A stretch of DNA of 48,175 nt from assembly GCA_009733575.1 (NCBI GenBank), contig ML769814.1, forward strand, positions 1 through 48,175. Reading direction: 5' to 3'. Shown one piece after another: positions 11,616 to 22,629 of the stretch (position 1 is the first letter of the stretch; every line of letters starts with the position of its first letter). The notes below the pieces were generated by a model. It was not told the DNA's origin and searched no databases. It saw only the letters and a list, made by a program, of their open reading frames with translations. Source of the DNA: Gymnopus androsaceus JB14. Its lineage: Eukaryota > Basidiomycota > Agaricomycetes > Agaricales > Omphalotaceae. Made by a program: the position numbers and the translations under genes.

Positions 11616-12735
11616 CATGCCAAAAGTACAAAAAATTCCGCTCGAACAAAATACTTCTTGATTTAGCAACTTTCGCGTAAAAAATCGCTCATGAGCGAAA
11701 AACTGAAAGAAATTTGATTCTTCAGTTAACCAATTTAGTTTACTGATAATGTACATATCAATGGAGTGTTTGGTTAGAATGAAAAAAAGGCTGAATCAAA
11801 GGCTTTCACAGTGACTGAAATGGAGAATGATATACTATATATCACATGACAAATCGGGAAAAGTGAAATATTTAGTATCAGTACGTTTGAAAAATGGCCT
11901 GAAAAGCAATAAATCAAGCAAGACTGAAAGATACCCTGAAAGAAGGGTTTTCAGGTGAGATTTTGGACAAGATGAAATGTTGAATGAACGAATATATATC
12001 AGCAAAGGTGAAAAGTTGCCACTGTGTCTCGGGCCTGACGCAGGAGCGTGACGCAGATGCGTCGTTGCATCAGAAGTTTGTGGAGTTGAAAAATCGTCAA
12101 AACCAGAACAGATTCTCGAACTAGGGACAGAGGACACAATCGAGCTGGTTCAGATAGAGGTTAACAGCTATAAAGAGTGCTCAATTTTTGCGATGCAAAT
12201 TTCGATGTAGCCACTCACCAACAGCCAAATTATAAAAGATTCCCGAGTGGTTTTGAGGGATGGACGTGCGGCGAGTAGCTGGAGTTTCAACGCGGTCAAT
12301 GTCAATACTTTTCTCTGATACTGCACCGCAATTAATTTTTAGCATGCAATTCGCAGATGGATGCATGTAACGAACCTCTTGCAAGCTGTCATCCATGAAC
12401 CTTTCCAGCTCCAACCTCTGCTTCTTCATGGCAATTATGAGTGCTCGCAATTCATTCTTTGTGCCCTAGATTCGGTTGAATTCTCCTTTCTGTTTATTGG
12501 CATTGGAGATGCTCACTTTTGAATAGATCTGGTTGTGCCGCTTCCTGGCCTCCCTGATTGTACATCCCCGAATGCAAGGCATGGAAAGAAGTGATAATAG
12601 TAGAGATCAGGAAGGACTTGGGCTGGTTCAAGAAGGAATTTTCAGATCAAGGGTGTGTGCTTGGGTAAGGTCTGCGTGCTTGTATTTGGTCGAACTACAA
12701 ACTTACGCACACCCTTTCTTCCCCCACCGAGCTCT
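11616..12735. repeat. Left arm of a 1.1-kb inverted repeat pair
   Basis: From CATGCCAAAAGTACAAAAAA (11616) inward, this arm matches the reverse complement of 34635-35733 with only scattered substitutions over the first 450 bp or more. It diverges more with small indels towards 12735. Shared landmarks include CGCTCATGAGCG, AATCGGGAAAAGTGAAATAT, CACTGTGTCTCGGGCCTGACG and the coding-like block around ERFMDD. ATT at 11613-11615 and at 35734-35736 could be a 3-bp target duplication. The inner limit is approximate. Confidence 0.85.
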
Positions 12736-13002
12736 GCATCCTTTATCCTGCACCTGTATCTCTGTCGTGATCTATAACTCGATGTCAGTGAAGCAAGAAA
12801 GAGGTCAGCAGAAAGAAAACTTATGGATGCTGCATGTGACGAGGTCTGAAATCGAATGTGAGTGAGCACTGTGTCCAACCGCACGAGAAGTTTCTGATAT
12901 GGGGGAGGAAGATGCAGAAGCGGAATTGGACAGAGAGCTAGAGTTTGTAGGGCCAATAGGCGAAGACGCTTGGACAGTCAATGTTGTTGTGGATGATGAC
13001 AA
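12181..13002 (-). pseudogene. Uncharacterised gene remnant in the left arm
   Basis: Minus-strand frames suggest a spliced gene. There is a Ser-rich N-terminus near 13000 (MSSSTTTLTVQASS), a block with RSRQRYRCRIKDAELGGG near 12750, a block with NQIYSKVSISNANKQKGE near 12500, then KKQRLELERFMDDSLQEV (about 12390-12440). After an intron of about 75 bp comes SEKSIDIDRVETPATRRTS, ending WLHRNLHRKN at 12181. The LELERFMDD part is predicted to be helical or coiled. An in-frame stop (RI*GTKNE) near 12466 breaks it. The same blocks recur in the right arm. I do not recognise the family. Confidence 0.4.
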
Positions 13003-13483
13003 CCCAAGCTGCCGTTTGGGAGTTCACAAGCGTATCGCTATCCTTCCATTAAGGGTGGCATCTCCTCACACAAAGGCAAATGTCCAGGTCAACAATCTTC
13101 GTGAAGACGAAGAAGACCACGAAAAACAATGCCCGCGACCTAACCCCTCGCGAGTCTTCAAAAGTCTCCGCTAGCTACGGACTCAGTGAGTAACACAGTG
13201 CATAGAAAGTAATCTGATTTATAATAATACCTTCTACCCATTCAAAGGACATGCGAGCCATTGTTCATCCAACAAAGCCACATCTTGCCCTCCCATACCG
13301 TAGTTTAAGGTCATTGCAGACCAGAGTTCCTTTTCATTGATCTTGTAGTAGCCACACATGGGTGATAATGTGAAGAGACTCTTTGAATTCATGGCAATGT
13401 AAGTACTACGGGTATTTTGTGAACCAGAGTACATAAAGTAAGATAAGGTTAAAGTTGGAGTGTACAATCTCCCTATGGTTGTT
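12736..13483. other. Interval between the left arm and the coiled-coil pseudogene
   Basis: Apart from the N-terminal part of the arm gene remnant (to about 13002), no gene is convincing. Open frames at 12899-13174 (+) and 13234-13569 (-) have no recognisable motif. The second overlaps the 3' end of the coiled-coil pseudogene in another frame. Confidence 0.35.
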
Positions 13484-14379
13484 CTACTGCTCGCCTTCCG
13501 TGTCCGAGTCTGTTTGAAGCATCTGAGCCCATGGATCGAGACTTTGTGATTCTGCTGCCGCGCTGCCATTAATCTCTAGCGACTGGAGAGCACCACTATG
13601 CAAGTGCCAAATATATCGATGATGGTAGAATGATCGAGGCAAACCCTTAACCACCATTCAATGACTTCTGATTTCAGTCCTGTTGCAAGGGAGAGAGGGT
13701 CACAGTTGGAAGCACTTACCAGACTGATTGGCTTCTTGCTTTTGCAACGCTTGGACTACCTCGTCAAGTTCGTGGAACACAATGCCCAAGATGCGATGTC
13801 GGAAGAAGGGAATGGTGATGTTGAGCCGGTGCTCAATGCTTTCCGCATTGCTCTCTTCAGAAGATTGCCCCTGAGTCCCAAGTTCACGGAGGGTGAGTCC
13901 GACCTTCTCCCATTTCTTTCTGTCAGAAGGTGATAGGGTTTGACTGAGGAGCATCTCCACTCCTTCCGTCCATGTAGACCATTTCTTTGCAGCCATTAGT
14001 GAATGAAAAACAAACAAAGAAAGGTAACTCACTTGCAGCTTCTGGCCATTGGAATGGACATCCCTCTGCCTCTGACTTGTATATGTCCGTGCCCTACGGC
14101 TTGCCTCTCCTGCAGTTTCAACACGATCTCCTCCTTCATGGAGGCAAGGCTTGTCCTTTCTGTAGGAAGTGCGGGCTTGTTGGACAGCTGGTTCATTAGC
14201 AGTATTAAAATAAACCCTGACAAGTTCTTGGAGGCGTATTTTAATATTTGCGACAAGTTGTCAGCACAGCTTTTAGCTAGAAAAGAAATATCAATACAGA
14301 GAGAACGAGAGCCCGTGGGAAAAAACGGACACTTTTCCCATGCTCGTGTAGGTCACCTGCACCCAACCCTAGCCCTACC

Positions 14380-14488
14380 TCGCATCCTAACCCTAACCCT
14401 GATTAATATTTTAACAGTGGGGGCAAGCCCCCACACCCCCATTATTATCCTCAACCCCTAAACCCTAACCACCCTAACCCTAACCTAT
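14380..14488. repeat. Telomere-like CCCTAA repeats inside the MITE
   Basis: CCCTAACCCTAACCCT occurs at about 14386 and again as AACCCTAACCACCCTAACCC at about 14463-14485. These resemble the fungal telomere repeat TTAGGG but are short and interrupted. They lie inside the TA-flanked element rather than at a chromosome end. Confidence 0.6.
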
Positions 14489-14505
14489 GTTCACTGTTTG
14501 TTTGG

Positions 14506-14581
14506 CACTGTTTTGATCAGGTCTCTATGTTAGGGTAAGCACTTTGTGCTTACCCTAACGAGACCTGACCAAAACAGTGCT
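14506..14581. repeat. 76-bp hairpin nested in the MITE
   Basis: GCACTGTTTTG, CAGGTCTC and GTTAGGGTAAGCAC on the left pair with GTGCTTACCCTAAC, GAGACCTG and CAAAACAGTGC on the right around a TTT loop. Only small bulges are present. Confidence 0.8.
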
Positions 14582-17225
14582 TATTACTATATTTGGTCAT
14601 AATCCTAATTTTAGATTAGAATTAAGCGGAGGCACCACTGAAAAGAGGGAGAAAGATAAAGGGGTGTAGCCATTTCCGTTTTTCCCACGCCTCCTGGTTC
14701 CCGAGATATGGTCCCATCTTATCATATTATGGTTAGGGTTCCCTGGGCATATTTGGCTGGCTGACAACTTGTTGCTAGTATTAAAATACGCGTCCGAGAA
14801 CTTGTAGGGGTTTATTTTAATACCGCTATAGCCTCTGGTGTGTTGGAAGAGTTCCCATACATAGGCCTTGATCGCCTCCAAACCAAAATATCCCTCAACA
14901 TTCTGTGCAATCTGCCGGGAGGTGATGTAATGCGCAAGATTCTCAATGACAGTCTGATTCCACCTGGTTTGGCAACAACCATCGCCAAAGTAGAAAAGGT
15001 ATCCAGTACCTTCTCCAACGTTGGGACCGGGACCATCAGTGTTTTGGTAGTCTGAAACAATTGTGGCATCGGCAGGATGATATTGTTGGAAAGCATTAAC
15101 CTGTTGAGTGCCGGTGACAGAGCAAAAACAGTTGCAGATTAGGCTCTAAATGAAGGAAAAAGTCAACAATTTAAATGTTAGCACTGCGACGCAACGCACT
15201 CTCCACTTTTGTTCCTGCTCTCTGGACAACAATGCCAATGCATTCCTCTTCACCTTCCGGTTGTAGGCAGTACTGCCTGGCTTGAGGGAATGTCGATTTT
15301 TAACCTTATGGTTCTGGGAGGGATTGTCAGGGTGGTTTCCCTTTGCTTGTTCTGCTAAAACTTCTGTCACTACTTGTTTGACAAGAGCTGGTATATCGCC
15401 GATGTTGGCTTTCGAGCTGGGGGAGGAGCCGGAGCTTTCATCATCCACGTCCATATCAACATCCTCATCAACTGTTGGTTTAGATTGAGGGGTTTTTCCC
15501 TTGGGCAATCACTCCCTCAACCGATCCCGTAGACTGGCCATCTCGGTTTAAAGTCAGCCTGGGGAAAGGCATGTTAACTACTCAACGTAAATAAGCACAG
15601 TGAGAAACACGTACCTTTTCTCGCTCAGCATGAAGTCGCGCCTCTGTCTAATAATTCGATGAGACTTGAAGGAAAGATCAAATTAGCACAACTGACCATC
15701 TCTCGAAGAGCTGCTTGCTTCGCTTGAAGAGCCGCTTCCTTCTCTTGAAGCTGTTTGAATGTTTGTGAGTAACACAACAACTTGGAAAGAACATTGGGAC
15801 CAACCCGCTTTTCAAGCTCTGTTTTGTTGTGAGGGGACTAAAGCGGATCAGCTACACAAAATAAAACACCACAACAGGAAGCACAAACCTGAGCTGACTC
15901 TTGCGTTCTCTGTGGATGATATTAGCAAGACATGAACTGAAGATGAGACTATAGAACTGACCAACTCCATATCAGCAGCTTCTTTGGCTCGATTCTGTTT
16001 GAATATAAAATAAGAAAGATAGGAATTAAGAAAAATGCGTTGGAACCTACCAATTCTTTGATCTGCTTCATGTGGTCAGCGGCCTGAAAATGATTATGAG
16101 GTCAGGCATAATGAATGTAGGTCAATGGCTAACCAAGTCTTGAATGGTCTTCTCGTTCTCTTGAATAGCCGCGGCCTTCTCATTAAAAGCCTGGTTCTTC
16201 TCCAAGATTGCAGCCTCCTTCTCTTGAATGGCAGCTTCCTTTTCTTGGCGCTGTCGGAATATGAGACATGATATTGGAATAATAATTTCGGGAACTGACT
16301 GATGCATTGAGTTGCACCTGCACTTCAGAAGTCTAAAGAATCGTTATAACTACCAGCATAGTAAACAGGATGGATAACTGACAATCCTCTCAATCTCCAC
16401 CTTCGTTTGTTCATGCTGTTGGAATAATGTGACCAAAAATTGGAATAAATAAATCTTGGGGCTGACCATTTCCTCTAAGACTTTCTCTTGGGCCACCTTT
16501 GAGGGGTAGGTTTGATATAGTGTACAAACAACAGAAATGAATGACAAACCTCTCTAAGACCTTGATTGACATCGGCACAGTCCATTTCGTCACACTGGAT
16601 TCTGAAATCAATACATGCAGTGCAGCAAATTCCATGGACAACTCACCAGCTTTGTCAACTGATCCTCGAGGCTAGCTTTCTCATTTTTGAAGCAATGGAT
16701 ATCGGCATTATTTTTGTCAATGAGAGACACTAAATACTGGTTTCGATCAGTGAGCATTTGAACTTGCTGCTCCAAGGATTTTCTAGCATTCCTCTCCTAT
16801 TGATGATACATGTAAGCATTGCCAAAGGTATACGGAGATGAACATACTGCATCAAGCATTTCCTGGTAGCTCCCGCGACAGCCCGCGTCTTATCTGGGAT
16901 CCAACCATTGTTGGCGGCGCATTTGGTGGAACGACTGAGGAGAGCAAGCTCTCCAGAAAGTGGCTGAGATTGAGCAGCTTCAGTAGACATAAAGGATAAA
17001 AATTAAAAAGGAATGTGTAAGACACGTAAGAAATCAAGCACCAGGCTTGGATGGATGAATAGCTGGGGGAACTTTGAGAAGAAACGCGAATATTTAAGAC
17101 TTACCAACTACTCTGAACTTCTCACACCGTCTGCGATTCCTCATCATTACCGCTGTAGCTCAAACACCGCCCTCTACAAATCTTCCATTAATACCACCTA
17201 CGCAACCCTTGATGGTCTCATAACC

Positions 17226-18033
17226 ATGGGTTCAATCGCCGCTACTCCTCGTGCGCGCTTTCTAGAGGTTGCAGCAGGCAAGAATCTTCCCTCCAATCTC
17301 AAGCCATTCTCAGTCCATGACTGTCATACCAATGGAGCACTCTCCGACTACGCACAAGCTGCCCACGATGCGCGGCGCATGGGCTGGCTTCTGCAGGATT
17401 GGCGAATCATAAATGGAAAACTTCGGCTGCGATTGCCTACGCTGTGGCATCGTGAATATTTGAAGGACTTGCTACTACCAAAGGACTTGCCTCAAGAATT
17501 TGTTACCATGGATTTTGATAGCTTCTTGCTAAAGGTAATTGGCAAATTTCATCCATTGGTCATTTTGCAGGCCGCTCGGGAAGGCAAATTGCCATGCGAG
17601 GTGATTTACGACTCCGAGTTCAAACGTGCGGCTGATATTGTTGCTACCCCTCTCTTCCTCATACCACAGACCCGAACAGATTCGGGAGATGGGATTGTCG
17701 ATTTCACATGCTTAACAAGGTGTTGGGCTATTGAGTTGATGCGTGACAGGGACAAGGTTGAGGAGCACTTTGCGCAATTTGGCACTGATGGCGTGTATCA
17801 TCAACAATGGCCAGACTGGGACTGGCAGATTGTAGATTTTCATTATAATCAAACGAAGAGAGATGTTGGTAAGCCTGCCCCTTTCAAAGATTGGAGAAAG
17901 TGTTCATATTTTTTCTGCAGTGATACATCCGAACTACTGTGTTGTCCACCTGACGGATGAGAACAACTCCCAATGCATGCAGGCCACGATAGAAGGCATG
18001 GGAACCACGCTGTCAGTTACTTTGACACAGTAG
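17226..18033 (+). CDS. Uncharacterised Agaricomycete protein
   Basis: The start is ATG at 17226 (MGSIAATPRARFLEVAAGKN), chosen because upstream codons in the same frame look non-coding. The frame has FSVHDCHTNGALSDYAQAAH, WHREYLKDLLLPKDLPQE, a possible 36-bp intron at about 17536-17570 (GTAATT...TTGCAG, in phase), then KLPCEVIYDSEFKRAADIV and YHQQWPDWDWQIVDFHYNQT. Exon 1 ends at 17868. After an intron ending TTTTCTGCAG at 17920, exon 2 reads VIHPNYCVVHLTDENNSQ and stops at 18033. There is no signal peptide or membrane segment. I do not recognise a domain. It could be the first part of the KOW-repeat gene that follows if splicing continues past 18033. Confidence 0.5.
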
Positions 18034-18783
18034 TTTTTTTTTGGTTTGTACTTTTACTTGTGGCTGTAATTCTAGACATTTTCTTCATTGCAGACTCTTT
18101 CTTCATTCAATATAAACCTGGAGGCACGTTATGCACCTCAAGTATTTTCTGTTTGTTCAGATGTCAATGATTCCAGGATTGGATTTCTTCAGTTTCACTA
18201 CTTGTTTTGAGTTTACTTTTGCTTCAACCATATCTGACCATAATGGTCGTATTGCTTCTTTCTGTATTGTGTTAGTTTTACCTTTAATTTTATTTTGACA
18301 TTCCCTTAGTTGCAATGAAGAAATAAATGTTTATTTGTTCATTTGCAGGGTGAATTTATCGAACAAGCGTTTTTGGAATGAATCGGTCCTGGAAGAGAAA
18401 GTCCAGACTTGGCATTTCCTTTTCAGAACAAAATCTGGACGCCCGCATCCCGTACCCTGCCGAGTTAGATACGTGAACACCTTCTCGTCTCTTGCTTCCG
18501 TACCACCACCACCAAGCTCAAGGTCAGTGTAGAGTACAAATTTCTGCTGTTTAGTTAGACATGTAGTTACATGGAATTATAATAGTCAAATTTTAAATTT
18601 TCCAACTCTGAAAATAACGAACAATACTGACATTGTATTTCCACAGAATCAAGAAACAGGGAATGAAACTTCGCACTTTCGAACCAGAATGTTCTCCAAA
18701 ATCAGTATGATAAACCAGGTGTAATCCTCAACTGACTGCCTGGTGGTAATGGGGAGCGCAACAACTTACACATAAGCTTCTAG

Positions 18784-21700
18784 TACATTGACCTCGAAGC
18801 ACAAGTGGCCAGTGATGATGATTTCAGTGATATAGATGGGTTTGAGGACAGTGCATATTACATCTTGCTCTTTCTGTTCCATATTGCTCACTCTTTCTTT
18901 AGGAGGATTCATTGACGACAGCGCTGTCAACAGCCCTGGACCATCTTCTCCAACTCCGACATCCCCTTCTTCCACTCCCCTCCTTGCAACAACTCGCAAC
19001 AAGGGGTTGGATACTTTGCTAGCACGGATTGAAGACCACCTCGCACAGAAACCGTTACCTGAGGAGCAGGAGGATGAATCTGTTTTAGGTCGAAAAGGGC
19101 TTTGGCTGCGTGAAGGAGATAGGTCCCTGTGGCGAGTAAAATGTACAGTGAGTGCTCTTTTACCTTCAAAATTCCTTCTTGTGTACTCATTCGCTCATCC
19201 TACAGCCTAGACAAGAGTATCATGTTATATTCGAGTTGATATCAAAACATGAAGTCTTGCACAAAGAGCTATCATCCGCGTCCTACAATCCTCGTGACGT
19301 TGGCTATGTTTATCTCGAAGCTCAGTTCTCAAAATCAGGCCCGCTATCGCTGAGGGAAGTCTTGAGGGGGCTTTTTGATATCAAAATGTCTACGTTGGCA
19401 CTTGTCCTCGAATCAGAATTGAAGAGCTGCCTACACATCCATGACGAGCGGGGTTATGCCTCTGGTCAGTGGGTGCAGATCAGACGAGGCCTCTATCGAG
19501 GAGATGTGGGACTTGTTCATGAATCCTACCACGACAATGACTCGATGAGGGGTGTCAAGGTCTTGGTAGTTCCTCAACTTAGCTTGGCAGCGTCAAACAA
19601 GCACTATGCGTCATCTTCTAAGCAGAAGCATGATGCTCCTTGTCCACCTTCCAAGCTTTTTCAACTTCCTGTAAAATGCAAACATGACCTCCTCAAGCGC
19701 GGGGATAGGTATATGTACAAGTCTTGGACTTTCGAACATGGCCTTCTGGTCAAATTTTTCAACCTTACAGAAATTAACCAAACAGCATGTATACCCATAT
19801 AGCAAGCATCTAGCAGTTTCAAAAAAGTTGTAGATATATGTTTTCATGACCTGCGAGTTCATTTCTGAACTCCGTTTATTGCCATATTTAGTAATTTCTG
19901 AGTTATAGGGAAATTTATAATGATTTTAAAAGGGTGCTCTGCAGGAACTGAATTTCAGCAAAAATGAGTATCACCACTGAAATCTACATGAAAAATAGCA
20001 TAGGATAGCATTTTTTTTAATTCAAATTGATTCATGTAATGCTGCTCAATGTTGCTTCCAAAAGTCTCATTTTGGGCTATTTTTGCTCAAAATGCAAAAA
20101 ATAGCCAACTTGCAGGTGGAATTTCTCCACAATGCATGTACAGATTTATATGAAACAAAATGCTATCTTATGCTATTTTTCATGTAGATTTCAGTGGGGA
20201 TACTCATTTTTGCTGAAAATTAGTTCCTGCAGAGCACCCTTTTAAAATCATTATGAATTTGCCTATAGCTCAGAAATTACTAAATATGGCAATAAACTGA
20301 CTTCAGAAATGAACTTGCAGGTCATGAAAACATATATCTACAAGTTTTTTGAAACTGTTAGATGCTTGCTATATGGGTAAACATGCTGTTCGGTTAATTT
20401 CTGGCACCACTGTAGCTCCATCTCTCCTGCTCGTGAAATCCCTATCTCACTTTTCCACCTCTTCTCAGAGTTGAAAAAGCATGCAGGAAAAGATCTCTTT
20501 GAGATCGCCTCAATGCCCTTACCTTCATTCTGGCATTTTGACCCTGGAGAAAAAGTCATTGTTCATTACAAGGAAGGCGCAACATTCGGGACAGTATTGA
20601 CCTCGGAAGAAGAGAGTGACATGGAGAAATCGTGGTGTGTTGTCGATGTGGTTAATAAAGGTCATCAACGTGTTATGGTGCGCTACTTGGAGAAGAACAT
20701 TATTCCTGGTGATTCGTCGAGGTATTACAAGGAGCTCATACTGGAAAATCAGGCTTTGTGGTTGCCAAAATAGATGATCATCTTGGAATATGTATTGGTG
20801 CTTGTACAAGTGGAATAGTAAGTGAAGATACTGTCTACTCTGACCACATTGCTCATTCGATACATCAGGACTTTAGGGTTCATGCTAATTCTGTAAAACT
20901 TGCTACACCGAATTATTCAAATACTGAAACCCCTTGGTTGAACGTTGAAGTGAAGCTCCTGGTCCAGCCGCATGCAGGGCAGACAGGATGGGTAAAGGAT
21001 GTTTTCGTGGATTCCAACCAATCTTTACGACTCATTGTCTACCTTTGTAGTGGAAAGACCTGTACCGTTGGCCACTCGGAAGTACTGGAACGTTGGTAAG
21101 TTACGGAGGACTTGTAGCTTTCACATCTATTAATGCTATATCAAGGACTGGAAAACTGCTGCTAGATCATCAACCACTTAAACCTCACCAAAGCCAGTTT
21201 GATGTGGATGTGCCGTGGAAAGACGTTGAAGTAGTCATACAGTCTGGGTCATTTGTCTCCTCCATTGGCATTGTCAAGGATGTTCGACGAGATTTCAGAG
21301 GCTCATTGCGTGTCTTATTATGGATCGTCCAGCATAACTGTTTGGTTGAGGTTGATCACTCCGCTGTCATGGAATGCCGGTGTGTACAACTTGCGCGTCC
21401 GTTTTCATCTAATGATACCTTTTATAGAACCTTCATGCCATTGTTGGAATCCCTCCCGCTTCATGATCATCAACTCAAAAGGTTCAGCGTCAATTCTACT
21501 TTTGAAGCGATGCGGACAGGGCCAGTGCCTTGGGTTGGCTTACTGGTGGATTTCGTCAAAGGGGAGTATAAATCAGAGCATGGCGCTGTCAGAGATGTGA
21601 ATCGATATGCAGTGGATTCACAGAACCCTCAAGGACGGAGTGGACTGACGCTTACTGTAGAGCGCTACACCTTCTCTGCCAACTCATTCAATCGACTGGT

Positions 21701-22629
21701 GAAGGTAGACTACAATGCAGTCAGGTATCATAAGTATGTGTTCCCTTTCCGCACTGGAAGATAATCTGATCATCCCTAGGACCAAACATCTCCTATGTGA
21801 TGTATTTATGCCTACCGCCAAACAGTCATTCTACATACCCAACACTGTTTATGATCAACAGCTTCCTGACATTCTGGAGTCAGTCCCTTTTGATGCATCG
21901 ACACCATTGCCCATTGCATCGACACCAATGCCAAACGATTTCGAGAGGGAGACCATCTTCACCGGTATTTGGGCTCCTGACTACGTATATCCGGACCCTC
22001 TAGAGTCACCACTATCTCCCGATCCCGTGCATGCATCCGAGTCACCACCACCTCCTGATCCTCGGCGTACATCTCCACCTTTGCCCGAACCACCCCTGCA
22101 GCATTGGATCCTACATCCAAAGCTTTTGGGTATTCCGATCCAGGTCGACATAAACAGTGGAGAACTGGACACCTCAACGAAAAAGGTTGGGATTTTTGTG
22201 AAGACGATCAACAGTGTGAATGGGATTAGTGTGGTATGTCAGCACTTTGGCAAGACTATAACTGTCCCATACACATCTGTTGTCTCATTCCACGAGCGTC
22301 CAAAACCTGCGACGGAGAAAGGTCTAATGGTTGTTGCACGAGGTAGTCCTCAGTTTATCGGGACGTTTGTTCGCCAGATATACCACTTCTACGAAAACGA
22401 GAAGACCGATGAAAATCATATGCTCGTGGCTGCCAAAATTGATCGCTCTGGGTCTCTCGAAACTCATGCATCTGAACTTCTTGATGTGCATCCCTTGGAT
22501 TTGGAATATGTTCAGGAGACTCCCGAGGAGCGTAAACATTCCAAGACTTTCTTGGAGTACGACAGGGCAGAGATGAGATATACATATGGTGTTCAGATCA
22601 GACCTCGAAACACTGACTTTTACCGTTGA
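18784..22629 (+). pseudogene. KOW-repeat (SPT5-like) protein, split by a foldback element
   Basis: The first exon seen starts near 18784 (YIDLEAQVASDDDF, acidic) and splices into GFIDDSAVNSPGPSSPTP. Repeated KOW-like blocks follow: GQWVQIRRGLYRGDVGLVHE (about 19475), FDPGEKVIVHYKEGATFGTV (about 20540), WLNVEVKLLVQPHAGQTGWV (about 20940), WKDVEVVIQSGSFVSSIGIV (about 21220), WVGLLVDFVKGEYKSEHGAV (about 21535) and GLMVVARGSPQFIGTFVRQI (about 22325). A Pro/Ser linker (SPPPPDPRRTSPPLPEPP) lies at about 22040, and the stop is at 22629. KOW motifs bind RNA or protein in Spt5 and ribosomal proteins. This multi-KOW family is frequent in Agaricomycetes, from memory, and its role is unknown. A 636-bp element splits the exon after LLVKFFNLT. 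Apart from that, the frame looks well kept. The true start is not resolved. Confidence 0.65.
19768..20403. mobile_element. Foldback element, 636 bp, inside the KOW-repeat gene
   Basis: CAGAAATTAACCAAACAGCA (19768) matches the reverse complement of the right end, CAGAAATTAACCGAACAGCA (ending 20403). Inverted similarity continues for about 240 bp per arm, with only a short unpaired centre at about 20010-20150. No target duplication is evident and nothing inside is coding. Joining the flanks (CTTACA to TGGCACCAC) gives a continuous frame from KFFNLT into HHCSSISPAREI and on to DPGEKVIVHY. Confidence 0.8.

Larger units (their letters stand above)
9194..11640 (+). pseudogene. DUF6698-family protein, disrupted
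   Basis: The start is ATG at 9194, which opens a lysine-rich stretch (MSKKQKQTSDG...). Later exons carry blocks that match the fungal DUF6698 family as I remember it: WVQAGCWFACHINVWVSPFE (about 9350), DISKLDFYAKTV (about 9620), NQARSDDMGKLKKIISHLL (about 9715-9770), NNVTGCHLCPTDCPAEYD (about 9825-9880), PCNWGSFIYDLDEVD (about 9990), FKHIFNGSALQMETDLKTKD (about 10150) and FNLKAFYYNMVEFFEQRR (about 10375). Function is unknown. A +1 frame break separates the block ending LYMCAELGWG from TGCHLCP near 9800-9840. Downstream the frame is cut by the palindromic element at 10534-10928 and by a solo LTR at 11072-11383. The 3' end beyond about 11470 is uncertain. Confidence 0.7.
14199..14826. mobile_element. 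MITE, 628 bp, TA target duplication
   Basis: The left end GCAGTATTAAAATAAACCC (14199) and the reverse complement of the right end GCGGTATTAAAATAAACCC (ending 14826) match, and inverted similarity continues for about 65 bp (to GACAAGTTGTCAGC). TA flanks it at 14197-14198 and 14827-14828. A TA duplication suggests mobilisation by a Tc1/mariner-like transposase, which is inference. Removing it with one TA rejoins the minus-strand exon in frame (HTRGY followed by NEPAVQQARTSY). Confidence 0.8.
13484..16990 (-). pseudogene. Coiled-coil protein built from micro-exons, interrupted by a MITE and a stop
   Basis: The start is ATG at 16990 (MSTEAAQSQPLSGEL). Many short exons of 7-40 codons separated by introns of about 50-70 bp encode Glu/Lys/Gln-rich heptads: LEQQVQMLTDRNQ, VAQEKVLEEM, RQEKEAAIQEKEAAI, AADHMKQIKEL, NRAKEAADMEL, TEARLHAEREK. 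An acidic linker (TVDEDVDMDVDDESS, about 15450) and LVKQVVTEVLAEQA follow. Then comes a globular part with TRWNQTVIENLAHYI and FGLEAIKAYVWELFQ (about 14870), KWSTWTEGVEMLLSQTLS (about 13960), and a C-terminus with GLPRSFYHHRYIWHL ending DTEGEQ at 13484. Similar Agaricomycete proteins of unknown role exist, from memory. TGA at 15509-15511 interrupts MASLRDRLRE*LPKGK, and a 628-bp element splits the WELFQHTRGY exon. Both argue for a pseudogene. Confidence 0.65.

Noticed and set aside
14380..14488. A chromosome end
   Set aside because: The CCCTAA runs are short, interrupted and inside a MITE with gene sequence on both sides.
17013..22629. A TET/JBP-type oxygenase accompanying the transposons
   Set aside because: I looked because such genes accompany some fungal DNA transposons, but no HxD...H dioxygenase motif was seen.
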